Below are positions 33,755 through 42,985 of a stretch of DNA of 64,000 bases, one piece after another. Below the pieces are notes generated by a model that was given only the letters and a program-made list of their open reading frames with translations, made no database searches and had not been told where the DNA came from. The stretch's first letter is position 1. Each line of letters starts with the position of its first letter. Source of the stretch: an uncultured Eubacteriales bacterium (GTDB taxonomy: Bacteria > Bacillota > Clostridia > TANB77 > UBA1234); the NCBI GenBank assembly GCA_949283575.1, contig CASDSU010000016.1, positions 126,130-190,129 on the forward strand. The letters run 5' to 3'. Position numbers and translations under genes: made by a program.

Positions 33755-35803
33755 ATGGTTGATTTAAATATGGATTTACGTTTTTTAAAAGGTGTTGGTC
33801 CGGCAAGAGTTGAAATCTTAAATAAATTAGGACTTTTTACTTTGAAAGATATAATTAATTATTTCCCAAGGGAATATGAGGATAGAGGAAACTATAAAAA
33901 AATAATAGAAGTAATAGATGGTGAAACAGTTGCAATCAAAGCAATAATTTCTTCGAATGTGAGTGAAACAAGGGTCAGACGTAATATGGTAATATATAAG
34001 GTTATTGCAAAAGATGAGACTGGAAGCATGATACTTACATGGTTCAATCAACCATATATAAAGAAGCAATTAAAAATGGGAGAAGAATATTCTTTTTACG
34101 GTAAGGTTAAGAACACACTTGGGAGAATTGAAATGCAGTCATCAGTTTTTGATGAAAGTAATAAAGTTAAGAATACTGGTAAGATAATTCCTATCTATCC
34201 ATTAACAAGTGGAATTACGCAGAATGTTTTTAGAAGTATTGTTGAAACTGCAGTAAAGACTGCGAGTGGAAATCTTGAAGATTCACTTCCAGAGTGGATT
34301 AGGGTGCAAAATAATCTTGATGACATAGAAACAGCAATAAAAAATATACATTTTCCTGAATATTTAGGACAGTTTGATAAAGCAAGATATAGACTTGCCT
34401 TCGAAGAATTATTAACTATGCAATTGGGACTTCTAAGGTTTAAGGAAAAGGGAAAAGAAGATATAAAGGGAATTTCTTTTGCTAAAGATGAAAGAATGGA
34501 TGAACTATTGAAGACTTTGCCATATACACTTACAAATGCGCAGAAAAAGGTTTGGAAAGAAATTGATAAAGATATGAAGAGTGAAAAATCAATGAATCGT
34601 TTGGTTCAAGGGGATGTAGGTTCTGGTAAAACTGTAGTTGCAACGATGGCTATGTTTAAAGCGGTTCGTAATGGATATCAAGCGGCATTAATGGCTCCTA
34701 CTGCTATTTTGGCAAGGCAACATTATGAAGGAATATCTAAAATGGTTTCAAGTTTTGGAATAAAAGTTCATTTGTTGACAGGCGATGTTACTAAAAAGAA
34801 CAAACAAATAATATTGGACGAATTAAAAAATGGGGAAATAGACATGATAATAGGGACTCATGCATTAATTGAAGAAAATGTTGAGTTTAAAAATATTGGT
34901 CTTGTGATAACAGACGAACAGCATAGGTTTGGAGTTAGACAAAGAGGAATATTATCTTCGAAAGGTGAAAAAGTAGATACTTTAGTAATGACTGCAACGC
35001 CAATTCCTAGAACGCTTGCGATTATTTTATATGGAGATTTGGATATATCAATAATTGACGAGTTACCCCCAGGAAGACAAAAAATAAATACATTTGCAGT
35101 GCGTCGAAACATGGAAGAAAGAGTTAATAATTTCGTAATTAAAGAGATTTTGAATGGAAGACAGGCATACATAGTTTGTCCCCTAGTTGAAGAGTCAGAA
35201 AACATGGATGGTGTAAAATCGGTAACGGAGCAACTTGAATATTACGGAAAGGTTTTTAAGGATTTTAACGTAGAAATGTTACATGGTAAAATGCGACCTA
35301 AAGAAAAAGATGAGATAATGGCTAGATTTAAGGCTAACGAGATACAAGTACTTATTTCAACAACGGTTATAGAGGTCGGAGTAGATGTTCCGAATTCTAC
35401 TATAATGATTGTCGAAAATGCAGAGAGATTTGGACTTGCACAATTGCATCAGCTTAGAGGTCGTGTCGGAAGAGGTAAGTTCAAATCGTACTGTATACTT
35501 AAATATGATAGTAAATCAGATGTTGTTAGACAAAGAATGGAAATAATGCAGAAAAGTAATGATGGTTTTGTAATTTCTGAAAAAGATTTAGAGCTTCGAG
35601 GACCAGGTGATTTTTTTGGTACGAAGCAACATGGTATTCCAGAGTTTAAAGTTGCTAATCTTTTTATAGATGTGCCGATACTTAAAATAGCGCAAAATGT
35701 TGCAAATATTATTAATGAGGATGATCCTAATTTAGAATTACCAGAAAATGGTTTGTTGCTTCAAAAGATAGAAGAGTTGTTTAAAGAAAAAATATCTTTG
35801 TAA
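33755..35803 (+). CDS. recG: ATP-dependent DNA helicase RecG
   Basis: 682 residues, full length. It remodels stalled replication forks and Holliday junctions. N-terminal wedge/OB domain (LKGVGPARVEIL at about 8-19, OB to about 160), helicase with Walker A GDVGSGKT near 285, DEQH box and the QxxGRxGRG motif (LHQLRGRVGRG). Start ATG 33755 after TGGAGGAG; the ATG at 33740 overlaps that site. Divergent from the McrB-like gene. Confidence 0.96.
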   Translation: MVDLNMDLRFLKGVGPARVEILNKLGLFTLKDIINYFPREYEDRGNYKKIIEVIDGETVAIKAIISSNVSETRVRRNMVIYKVIAKDETGSMILTWFNQPYIKKQLKMGEEYSFYGKVKNTLGRIEMQSSVFDESNKVKNTGKIIPIYPLTSGITQNVFRSIVETAVKTASGNLEDSLPEWIRVQNNLDDIETAIKNIHFPEYLGQFDKARYRLAFEELLTMQLGLLRFKEKGKEDIKGISFAKDERMDELLKTLPYTLTNAQKKVWKEIDKDMKSEKSMNRLVQGDVGSGKTVVATMAMFKAVRNGYQAALMAPTAILARQHYEGISKMVSSFGIKVHLLTGDVTKKNKQIILDELKNGEIDMIIGTHALIEENVEFKNIGLVITDEQHRFGVRQRGILSSKGEKVDTLVMTATPIPRTLAIILYGDLDISIIDELPPGRQKINTFAVRRNMEERVNNFVIKEILNGRQAYIVCPLVEESENMDGVKSVTEQLEYYGKVFKDFNVEMLHGKMRPKEKDEIMARFKANEIQVLISTTVIEVGVDVPNSTIMIVENAERFGLAQLHQLRGRVGRGKFKSYCILKYDSKSDVVRQRMEIMQKSNDGFVISEKDLELRGPGDFFGTKQHGIPEFKVANLFIDVPILKIAQNVANIINEDDPNLELPENGLLLQKIEELFKEKISL

Positions 35804-35900
35804 ATATAATTTATAAAAAGGCCTATATTTGTATACTTTTAGCAATTATTTGCCTTTTTTATTAATTTTTTAAAATATTTATGGTAAACCAGGCAGGATT

Positions 35901-35928
35901 TTGAAAAAATCCGTCGAATTATTATAAT
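35901..35928 (+). promoter_or_regulatory. Promoter of dnaG-rpoD
   Basis: TTGAAA (35901-35906), 16-base spacer, TATAAT (35923-35928). Upstream, 35815-35860 has a GGC/GCC hairpin with long loop and T run that may end recG transcripts. Confidence 0.5.
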
Positions 35929-36041
35929 TATGGGTTGATAAATGAAAAAAATATTGCTAAAATATTGAAACATTTTTGCTAGACCATCAATAGCGATGAA
36001 TAGCAAGAAACGAAAAAAGAAAAAATAAAGGTGTGTATGTA

Positions 36042-37859
36042 ATGGCTTTTTATTCTGATGAGGTAATTGAAGAGGTGAGAGCGTCAAATGATATTATCGA
36101 TGTAATATCACGCTATGTTACTTTGCAACGCAAAGGCAACAGTTACTTCGGATTATGTCCATTTCATAGAGAAAAAACACCTTCGTTTTCCGCTACGCCG
36201 GATAAACAAATATACCATTGTTTTGGATGTGGGCTTGGTGGAAATGTTATTCACTTTGTTATGAAGGTTGAAAACATTAGTTTCAAAGAAGCAGTAGAGT
36301 TTTTAGCAGAAAGAGCAAATATAACCTTGCCTGTAAGCAATTATGATATTGGTATGTCTCAAGATGAACTAAAGAAACGCGAAGCAAATAAAGCAGAGAT
36401 GTACGAGATTAATAAAATTGCAGGAAGGTTTTTTTATGACAATATAGAAAAATCCAAAATTGCTCAGGAGTATATTTTAAAACGCAAAATAGACAAGAAA
36501 ACAGTTGCAAAATATGGTCTGGGCTTTGCATTAGATGACAACGGACTTACGAAATTATTACAATCTAAAGGTTTCAAAGAAGAGAATATTTTAGGTACAG
36601 GCCTTGTTGGAAAAACAGAAAAAGGATATATGTATGATAAATTTAAAAATCGATTTATGTTTCCAATTTTTGATGTTAGAAAACGACTTATAGCTTTTGG
36701 TGGTAGAACTTTAGAATCATCTGAAGTAATGAAAGCTAATGGTATTCCTAAATATGTTAATTCACCTGAAAACCTTATATATTCGAAGGGGCGTCATTTA
36801 TATGGCTTGAATGTCGCGAAAAGTTCGAATGAAAAAATGAAGAGAATACTTGTTGTTGAGGGATATATGGATGTTATTTCGCCACATCAAGCTGGTATAA
36901 CAAATGTTGTTGCTTCACTTGGAACTGCTCTTACTGAGCAGCAAGGCAGACTCCTTAGACAGTATGCAAATGAAGTCGTGCTTTCATATGATTCTGATGC
37001 AGCTGGTCAAAAAGCCATGCAAAGAGGAATTGAAATTATGCAGTCACTTGGTGTTCCAACAAGAATATTAAAGATGGAAGGTGCCAAGGATCCTGATGAG
37101 TACGTTTTGAAATATGGTCCTGAGAGATTTGAAAAACTAGTAGACAACAGCATTTCTCCTTCGGAATACAGAATAGATTTATTAAAGCAGGAATATAACC
37201 TTAATGATACGGCTGAGAAAATTACTTTTTTGACAAAAATGGCTGAAGTGCTTTCAAAAGTTGATAATAATATTGAAAGAGATGTGTATGTCGACAAATA
37301 TTCTACAGAATTGAATGTTGGAAGAGAAGCAATAATTGCGGAGATTGAAAAAAGAACAATACGAAGTTCTTATAAAAACAATAAGTGGCAACAGCCAAAG
37401 CCTGTTGTTTTAAATGTTGATGAGACAGCAGATGAAAAAGCCATGCGAGAAAGAGAAAAGATGATAATATATCTTTTAACTTTGCAGAAAAAAGATATTT
37501 TTGAGAGGCTCAAAGAAGTATATACAGATGCGGATATCGAACGTTCTTCTAATAGAGAATTGATAAAGAGATTTTACAATTTGTATGAAAACGACGATAT
37601 TGTAAATAAAGACATAATGTTAATTTGCGAAACAGATGAAGAAAAAAGTTTAGTTTCTGAAGTAATGATGAAGGCCGATGCTCGTGACGATATTAATAAA
37701 TTTGCTACAGAAATTATACGTAATATTGAAGTTGAAAAATTGCAAAATGAGAAGCGAGAGGTTTTAAAAAGATTTCAAGCAGATAATCTTACTGAAGATG
37801 AAAAAGGATTATTAGGAAATAAACTTCAAGAAATTATTATAAAGCTTGCAAAAAAATAG
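36042..37859 (+). CDS. dnaG: DNA primase
   Basis: 605 residues. It makes RNA primers for DNA replication. Zinc domain CPFH-x16-HCFGCG (about 40-65), RNA polymerase core domain, TOPRIM motifs VVEGYMDVI and SYDSDAAG, and a C-terminal DnaB-binding helical domain. Start ATG 36042 after AAGGTGTG; the ATG at 36033 is too close to the site. It lies 66 bases ahead of rpoD, the classical macromolecular synthesis operon. Confidence 0.96.
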   Translation: MAFYSDEVIEEVRASNDIIDVISRYVTLQRKGNSYFGLCPFHREKTPSFSATPDKQIYHCFGCGLGGNVIHFVMKVENISFKEAVEFLAERANITLPVSNYDIGMSQDELKKREANKAEMYEINKIAGRFFYDNIEKSKIAQEYILKRKIDKKTVAKYGLGFALDDNGLTKLLQSKGFKEENILGTGLVGKTEKGYMYDKFKNRFMFPIFDVRKRLIAFGGRTLESSEVMKANGIPKYVNSPENLIYSKGRHLYGLNVAKSSNEKMKRILVVEGYMDVISPHQAGITNVVASLGTALTEQQGRLLRQYANEVVLSYDSDAAGQKAMQRGIEIMQSLGVPTRILKMEGAKDPDEYVLKYGPERFEKLVDNSISPSEYRIDLLKQEYNLNDTAEKITFLTKMAEVLSKVDNNIERDVYVDKYSTELNVGREAIIAEIEKRTIRSSYKNNKWQQPKPVVLNVDETADEKAMREREKMIIYLLTLQKKDIFERLKEVYTDADIERSSNRELIKRFYNLYENDDIVNKDIMLICETDEEKSLVSEVMMKADARDDINKFATEIIRNIEVEKLQNEKREVLKRFQADNLTEDEKGLLGNKLQEIIIKLAKK

Positions 37860-37925
37860 CTTGTTTGTTTACTTGAATTAATTACAAATAATCTTATAAA
37901 AAAGTTAGGAAGGAATGGTAGTAAA

Positions 37926-39029
37926 ATGAGTGAAGAAAACAAAGACCTAAAAGAAATTAGTAAACAATTAGTTGATGCCGCAAATAAAAAGAGCGGAAGT
38001 ATAACTTATAAGGAAATAATTGATATTTTAGAAAAACACCAATTGGATGCAAATCAAGTTGAAAAAATTTATGAAGTTTTAGAAGCTGCTAATATTGAAA
38101 TTGTTGAGGATGTTGAGGAGCCTGATTTTGAAGAATTAGAAGATATTGAGGAAGAGGAAATAAAACTTGAAGACATTGAGACAATGGATGTGCCTGATTC
38201 TGTTAGCGTCGATGATCCGGTAAGATTATACTTAAAAGAAATTGGTAAGATTCCACTTTTGACTGCAGAGCAAGAGATTGAATATGCAAGTAGAATGATG
38301 GAAGGCGACGAGGAAGCTAAGAAAAAATTATCTGAAGCAAATTTGAGACTTGTTGTAAGTATTGCCAAAAAGTATGTAGGACGTGGAATGCTATTCTTAG
38401 ATTTGATTCAAGAAGGTAATTTAGGTCTTATTAAAGCTGTTGAAAAATTTGATTATAGAAAAGGTTACAAGTTTTCAACATATGCTACATGGTGGATTAG
38501 ACAAGCTATTACAAGAGCCATAGCAGACCAAGCTAGAACAATTAGAATTCCTGTTCATATGGTTGAAACAATTAATAAATTGATTAGAACTTCTAGACAT
38601 TTATTACAACAATTAGGTCGTGAACCTACAATTGAAGAAATTGCTACTGAGATGGAAATGCCAGTTGAAAGAGTTAAGGAAATTAAAAAAGTTGCGCAAG
38701 AACCTGTTTCTCTTGAAACTCCAATTGGTGAAGAAGAAGATAGCCATCTAGGTGATTTTATACCTGATGATGATGCACCATCACCTTCAGAACTTGCTGC
38801 ATATACGCTTTTAAGAGAGCAATTAGATGAAATTATAGAAACCTTAACTCCTAGAGAGGCGAAAGTATTAAGACTTAGATTTGGTTTGGATGATGGAAAA
38901 GCTAGAACACTTGAGGAAGTAGGAAAAGAGTTCCAAGTTACTAGAGAGAGAATTAGACAAATCGAAGCAAAAGCTCTAAGAAAATTAAGACATCCAAGTA
39001 GAAGTAAAAAATTGAAAGATTATATGTAA
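37926..39029 (+). CDS. rpoD: RNA polymerase primary sigma factor
   Basis: 367 residues, typical of Firmicutes SigA with a short acidic N-terminus (Glu/Asp-rich, about 45-85). Region 2 has [19 protein letters not shown] and [10 protein letters not shown] (2.3-2.4, reading the -10), region 4.2 has [18 protein letters not shown]. Start ATG 37926 after AAGGAATGG. It reads the TTGACA/TATAAT promoters described in this window. Confidence 0.97.
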   Translation: MSEENKDLKEISKQLVDAANKKSGSITYKEIIDILEKHQLDANQVEKIYEVLEAANIEIVEDVEEPDFEELEDIEEEEIKLEDIETMDVPDSVSVDDPVRLYLKEIGKIPLLTAEQEIEYASRMMEGDEEAKKKLSEANLRLVVSIAKKYVGRGMLFLDLIQEGNLGLIKAVEKFDYRKGYKFSTYATWWIRQAITRAIADQARTIRIPVHMVETINKLIRTSRHLLQQLGREPTIEEIATEMEMPVERVKEIKKVAQEPVSLETPIGEEEDSHLGDFIPDDDAPSPSELAAYTLLREQLDEIIETLTPREAKVLRLRFGLDDGKARTLEEVGKEFQVTRERIRQIEAKALRKLRHPSRSKKLKDYM

Positions 39030-39050
39030 TATAAGGATGGAGGTTTATAT

Positions 39051-39743
39051 ATGAAAGGTTTAGAGAAATTCATTTTAATTGCGGTATTTGTTGTTCCAAT
39101 AGTTATTTGCTCTATAATTTTGAAAAGTATTTGGAGTGATGATACTGAAACAGATAATTCGAAGAAAAATGATGTAATTGTTTCTATTGGGGAAGACACA
39201 GTTTATCAAAGTGGAGATGAAATTATTTCTGGAGAAGATATTATTAATGAAAATATTGGTGGTGTTACTTCTGCTGAGCAAAACGTTGGAGAAACAAAAC
39301 TAAAACAAATAAGTAAACTATATACAGATGCTGTTATAGATGCTGTTTTAGCGGATGTATATTCTGCTACAGATGTTACTTCTGAAAGAATTGGAACTAT
39401 GGAGAAATATACAAAAGTTACAGCTCAAAAATTCTCAGGTGGATGGTCACAGGTTGCAGGTGTTGATTCAAAAGGAATGAGCATTTCTGGATGGATGAAA
39501 ACAGATAATATTTCGTTCCCATCTGATGTTAATGGTGATTTAAATGTTACACCTTCTAGTGGTACGGGAGTTGTTACAGCTGAACCATATTTAAATGTTA
39601 GATTGAATCCTTCAACTGACGCAGAGATTATAGCTACAGTTGATAAAGGTAAAACAATTACAATAGAAGAGAGTACAAACGGATGGCATAAAATTACTGT
39701 AAATGGTCGTACGGGATGGGTTTCAAGCGCATATATAAAATAA
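39051..39743 (+). CDS. Membrane-anchored protein with SH3-like domains
   Basis: 230 residues. A signal anchor (about 7-26) and an acidic Ser/Glu linker are followed by a degenerate SH3b-like unit (about 100-150) and a clear bacterial SH3 domain (about 170-230: LNVRLNPSTDAEII, GWHKITVNGRTGWV). Such domains bind peptidoglycan or partner proteins outside the cell. It follows rpoD by 21 bases and precedes comEC, probably in one transcript. Partner unknown. Confidence 0.82.
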   Translation: MKGLEKFILIAVFVVPIVICSIILKSIWSDDTETDNSKKNDVIVSIGEDTVYQSGDEIISGEDIINENIGGVTSAEQNVGETKLKQISKLYTDAVIDAVLADVYSATDVTSERIGTMEKYTKVTAQKFSGGWSQVAGVDSKGMSISGWMKTDNISFPSDVNGDLNVTPSSGTGVVTAEPYLNVRLNPSTDAEIIATVDKGKTITIEESTNGWHKITVNGRTGWVSSAYIK

Positions 39744-39761
39744 TTAAATAAGGAGGCTAAT

Positions 39762-42086
39762 TTGTTATCAATGTTTTGGATAACGTTAGCGTTTCTAATA
39801 GGTATTATATGGGGGATATACTTAGAATTAAAGTTTCTAAGTATATCTCTCATTTTTTTGTCTATTTTTATGCTAATGTTCTTTAGAAATTTTTGTGGAC
39901 ATATTTTTATAATGTTATCTTTGTGTTTGATTGCTGCTACGTATACAAACTTTCAATTAATAGAGTTTGACAATAAATATGTCGATAAAATAAATTTGAG
40001 TTTAGAAGTAACAATGTTAACACATAAAGAAGAATCAGAGTTTTATTATAAATATACTTGTAGAGCGAAAAATAAAGATAAATTTATTTTGCTTTTTAGA
40101 AAGAAAAATACAAATATATTTCATATAGGTGATAAATTAAATATAAATGGAGAATTCACAATTCCAGATGTGGCAAGGAATAGAGGAGGATTTAATTATA
40201 GAAGGTTTTTAAATTCGAATGGTATATACGGAATTATAAAGGTTGAAAATAATTTCGAAGTATTAGAGCCTAACAATAATTTTGTGTATAGAATGCAAAA
40301 CTTAATTTATGATAATTTTACAAAGCTGTTTTCTGAGGAACACACAGGTATTTTAAGTGGAATGATTATTGGAGAGACTAATTCAATATCACAAGTTACA
40401 AAGGAAAATTTTCAAAAAGCTGGCGTCACACATCTTTTAGCCGTTTCTGGCTCTAATGTCGCTTTAGTTATTACTTTCTCAAGCTATATATTTTCAAAAA
40501 TATTTGGAAAGAAGTATAGTGATTATATCTCAATAGTTTTTGTAATCTTTTTTGTAATGTTAGCTGGTGCATCACCTTCGGTAGTCCGTGCTGGTATAAT
40601 GGCCATTTTAAACATACTTGCAAATGTTTTTGAAAGAAAGTCGTCTAGTATGGTTAATGTTTTTTCATCTGCACTTATAATTTTAATCTTTAATCCACTT
40701 GCAATTTTAAATGTTGGTTTTATTCTTTCGTTTGTCGGAACGGTAGGAATCATAATTTTATCTAATTCTACAACTAATTTTTTTAAGAAATATATTAAAA
40801 ACAAAATAATCCTCGAAACTGTTTCTATAACTATTGCAGCACAAGTTGCATTAGTACCAATAATGTCCTATTATTTCAATTCTTTGTCCTTGATTTCACT
40901 TTTTTCTAATCTTTTAATAATTCCTATTACAAGCTTAGTTACGATTTTAGGAATTATTATATTCGTTATTTCAATTGTATTTATGCCTTTTGCTAGAATA
41001 ATTAGTTTACTAACCATTCCAATGATTAACTATATATTAATTATAACTAATATTTGTTCGAAATTTGATTGGTTAAATGTATTACTACCAACACCTAAGA
41101 TATGGATGATTGTAGTGTTTTACATACTTTTATGCATTAAATTATATAAATTCAAGCATAGAAACGATAATTATTTAGAAAGAGTAAGTTTTGAAAAAGA
41201 TTCTCATATTGTAAATAGAATAGCTAAATATACTTATGCGGTAATACTAACATTTATTGCAATTTTTATAATTGAAAAGTTTATACCTCGAAATTATACA
41301 GAGCTTACAGCTATTGATGTAGGTCAAGGAGATTCGTTCTTATTAGTCACAGAAAATCACAAGACTATACTTATTGATGGTGGTGGTAGTGAGACAAGTG
41401 ATTTTGATGTTGGTGCCAATGTTTTAGTTCCATACTTGCTTAATAGAGGCATTATGAAAGTCGATTACATATTTGTATCACATGCACATGCTGATCACAT
41501 TGAGGGCGTTTATTCAATTTTAAAAAGTTTGAGAGTAGGAAAAATATATATCGGTCCACAATTAGAAGGTGACAAGATGATAGAAGAACTATATCATTTG
41601 GCCAGCAAAAAGGGGGTAAAAATCGAAGAAATTAAAGCAAAAGATAAGTTGGTTGTTGACAATGTTAAGTTTGAAATTTTATATCCTGGAAGCAAAGACG
41701 TTGATGAGAATGTAAATAATTTATCTTTGCTAATGATGGTTGAATGCAATGATAGAAAGATTTTGTTTACAGGAGATGCTGAAGAAAAGGTAGAAGAAAA
41801 AGTGATTTTTGACATTGAAGCGGACATATTAAAGGTAGGGCATCATGGTTCAAAAACATCGTCATCAGAAGCTTTTGTAAGAAAAGTGTCTCCTAAGATA
41901 AGTTTAATAAGTGTTGCAGAAAACAATACGTATGGGCATCCTAATAAGGAAGTTTTGAAACGATTGCAGAAAGTTAGCAATATATTTATGACAAAGGATT
42001 TTGGTGAGATAAATATTAGAATATATAGGAATTCAGAGATGCATATTTTTACATTTTTAGATAATACTACCTTTATATTAAAATAG
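39762..42086 (+). CDS. comEC: ComEC/Rec2 competence DNA channel
   Basis: 774 residues. DUF4131-like N-terminal domain with membrane helices, the Competence membrane domain (about 180-470, KAGVTHLLAVSGSNVAL), and a C-terminal MBL domain (about 510-770) with SHAHADHIEG and TGDAE. It transports single-stranded DNA in natural transformation. TTG 39762 is spaced 5-6 bases from AAGGAGG; ATG 39771 is the alternative. No comEA is adjacent in this window. Confidence 0.93.
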   Translation: MLSMFWITLAFLIGIIWGIYLELKFLSISLIFLSIFMLMFFRNFCGHIFIMLSLCLIAATYTNFQLIEFDNKYVDKINLSLEVTMLTHKEESEFYYKYTCRAKNKDKFILLFRKKNTNIFHIGDKLNINGEFTIPDVARNRGGFNYRRFLNSNGIYGIIKVENNFEVLEPNNNFVYRMQNLIYDNFTKLFSEEHTGILSGMIIGETNSISQVTKENFQKAGVTHLLAVSGSNVALVITFSSYIFSKIFGKKYSDYISIVFVIFFVMLAGASPSVVRAGIMAILNILANVFERKSSSMVNVFSSALIILIFNPLAILNVGFILSFVGTVGIIILSNSTTNFFKKYIKNKIILETVSITIAAQVALVPIMSYYFNSLSLISLFSNLLIIPITSLVTILGIIIFVISIVFMPFARIISLLTIPMINYILIITNICSKFDWLNVLLPTPKIWMIVVFYILLCIKLYKFKHRNDNYLERVSFEKDSHIVNRIAKYTYAVILTFIAIFIIEKFIPRNYTELTAIDVGQGDSFLLVTENHKTILIDGGGSETSDFDVGANVLVPYLLNRGIMKVDYIFVSHAHADHIEGVYSILKSLRVGKIYIGPQLEGDKMIEELYHLASKKGVKIEEIKAKDKLVVDNVKFEILYPGSKDVDENVNNLSLLMMVECNDRKILFTGDAEEKVEEKVIFDIEADILKVGHHGSKTSSSEAFVRKVSPKISLISVAENNTYGHPNKEVLKRLQKVSNIFMTKDFGEINIRIYRNSEMHIFTFLDNTTFILK

Positions 42087-42093
42087 AGGAGAG

Positions 42094-42783
42094 ATGAATA
42101 TGCCTAAATATTTTGAATATGTTTTTCTTTTACTTACATTTGTGGTTGGAATTACGATTGGATTATATTCTGGAACGGATTTTACTAAAAATATAAACGA
42201 AATTGCTGAAAATAGAATTGCTAGAACAGTTCAAGACGCGGTAATTGCAAAGATACAAGAAGAATATAATTTGAAAAAAATAGATACTGAAGACTCGTTA
42301 GAAGACTTTAATGCAGAAATAAATTATATTGAGGATTATATAAAAAAAGATAAAGATATAGTAACAGTTTCTGCTTCTATAACCAAACTCTCACCATCTG
42401 CTGAAATGGTAATAAAAAAGAATTTTTCACGATGTAGTCATAGTGAAGTCAATAGAATGAAAATACCTGTGGAACTAGTAAATTATACTGAAGAAGAGGT
42501 TATGAAAAAATATTCAGGTTGGACAATTGAAAAATTTAGTACTGATGAAATAATTTTAAGTAAAGATATTGATGCTAATTGTACAGATCATTATGTTATA
42601 AAAGAAACAAATGGTAAGGTAGCTGTATATAATGAAATTGCAGAAAATAAGATGAATTTTATTGAAAACATAGATGTTGATCTTACTCTTCTTTCGGATG
42701 AAGAAAAAGGAAGATTTGCAGATGGAATACGAGTTTATGGTAAAGAAGAGGTTAGTAGTTTGGTAGAAGATTATAATTCATAA
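42094..42783 (+). CDS. BofC C-terminal-domain protein, membrane anchored
   Basis: 229 residues. A signal anchor (about 7-26) precedes a Glu/Asp/Lys-rich linker and a domain at about 105-225 whose pattern (SRCSHSEVNRMKIPVELV, GWTIEKFS, DGIRVYGKEE) matches the BofC-C proteins of Clostridia. In Bacillus, BofC tunes SpoIVB signalling to pro-sigma-K in the forespore; whether this anchored form does so is unknown. ATG 42094 follows AGAGGAGAG, seven bases after comEC. Confidence 0.75.
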   Translation: MNMPKYFEYVFLLLTFVVGITIGLYSGTDFTKNINEIAENRIARTVQDAVIAKIQEEYNLKKIDTEDSLEDFNAEINYIEDYIKKDKDIVTVSASITKLSPSAEMVIKKNFSRCSHSEVNRMKIPVELVNYTEEEVMKKYSGWTIEKFSTDEIILSKDIDANCTDHYVIKETNGKVAVYNEIAENKMNFIENIDVDLTLLSDEEKGRFADGIRVYGKEEVSSLVEDYNS

Positions 42784-42788
42784 AAAGG

Positions 42789-42985
42789 ACAAGAGGGACA
42801 GCCCTTTTTGCTGATTTAGATAGAAAAGATATATGCAATAAAAAATATTCTTTTTTAGCCTCAAACAACTCATTGTGCATTGCAAACATTATGCAATGCA
42901 AATGAGAACTCGGCGACAAAAAAGAATATTTTTTATTGCTTTAATTTTAAGTTTATTTAAGCAAAATGGTTTTTCCCTCTTGCTA
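42789..42985. repeat. Nested inverted-repeat element between convergent genes
   Basis: Three nested inverted repeats share one axis. Outer ends read CAAGAGGGA and TCCCTCTTG with further partial pairing; a perfect 22-bp stem joins 42835-42856 to 42918-42939; an inner stem (42869-42884 with 42892-42906, one bulge) closes on a 7-base loop. The right end reaches into the last codons of clpE. It may be a MITE-like insertion, a structured RNA, or a double terminator. Confidence 0.6.
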
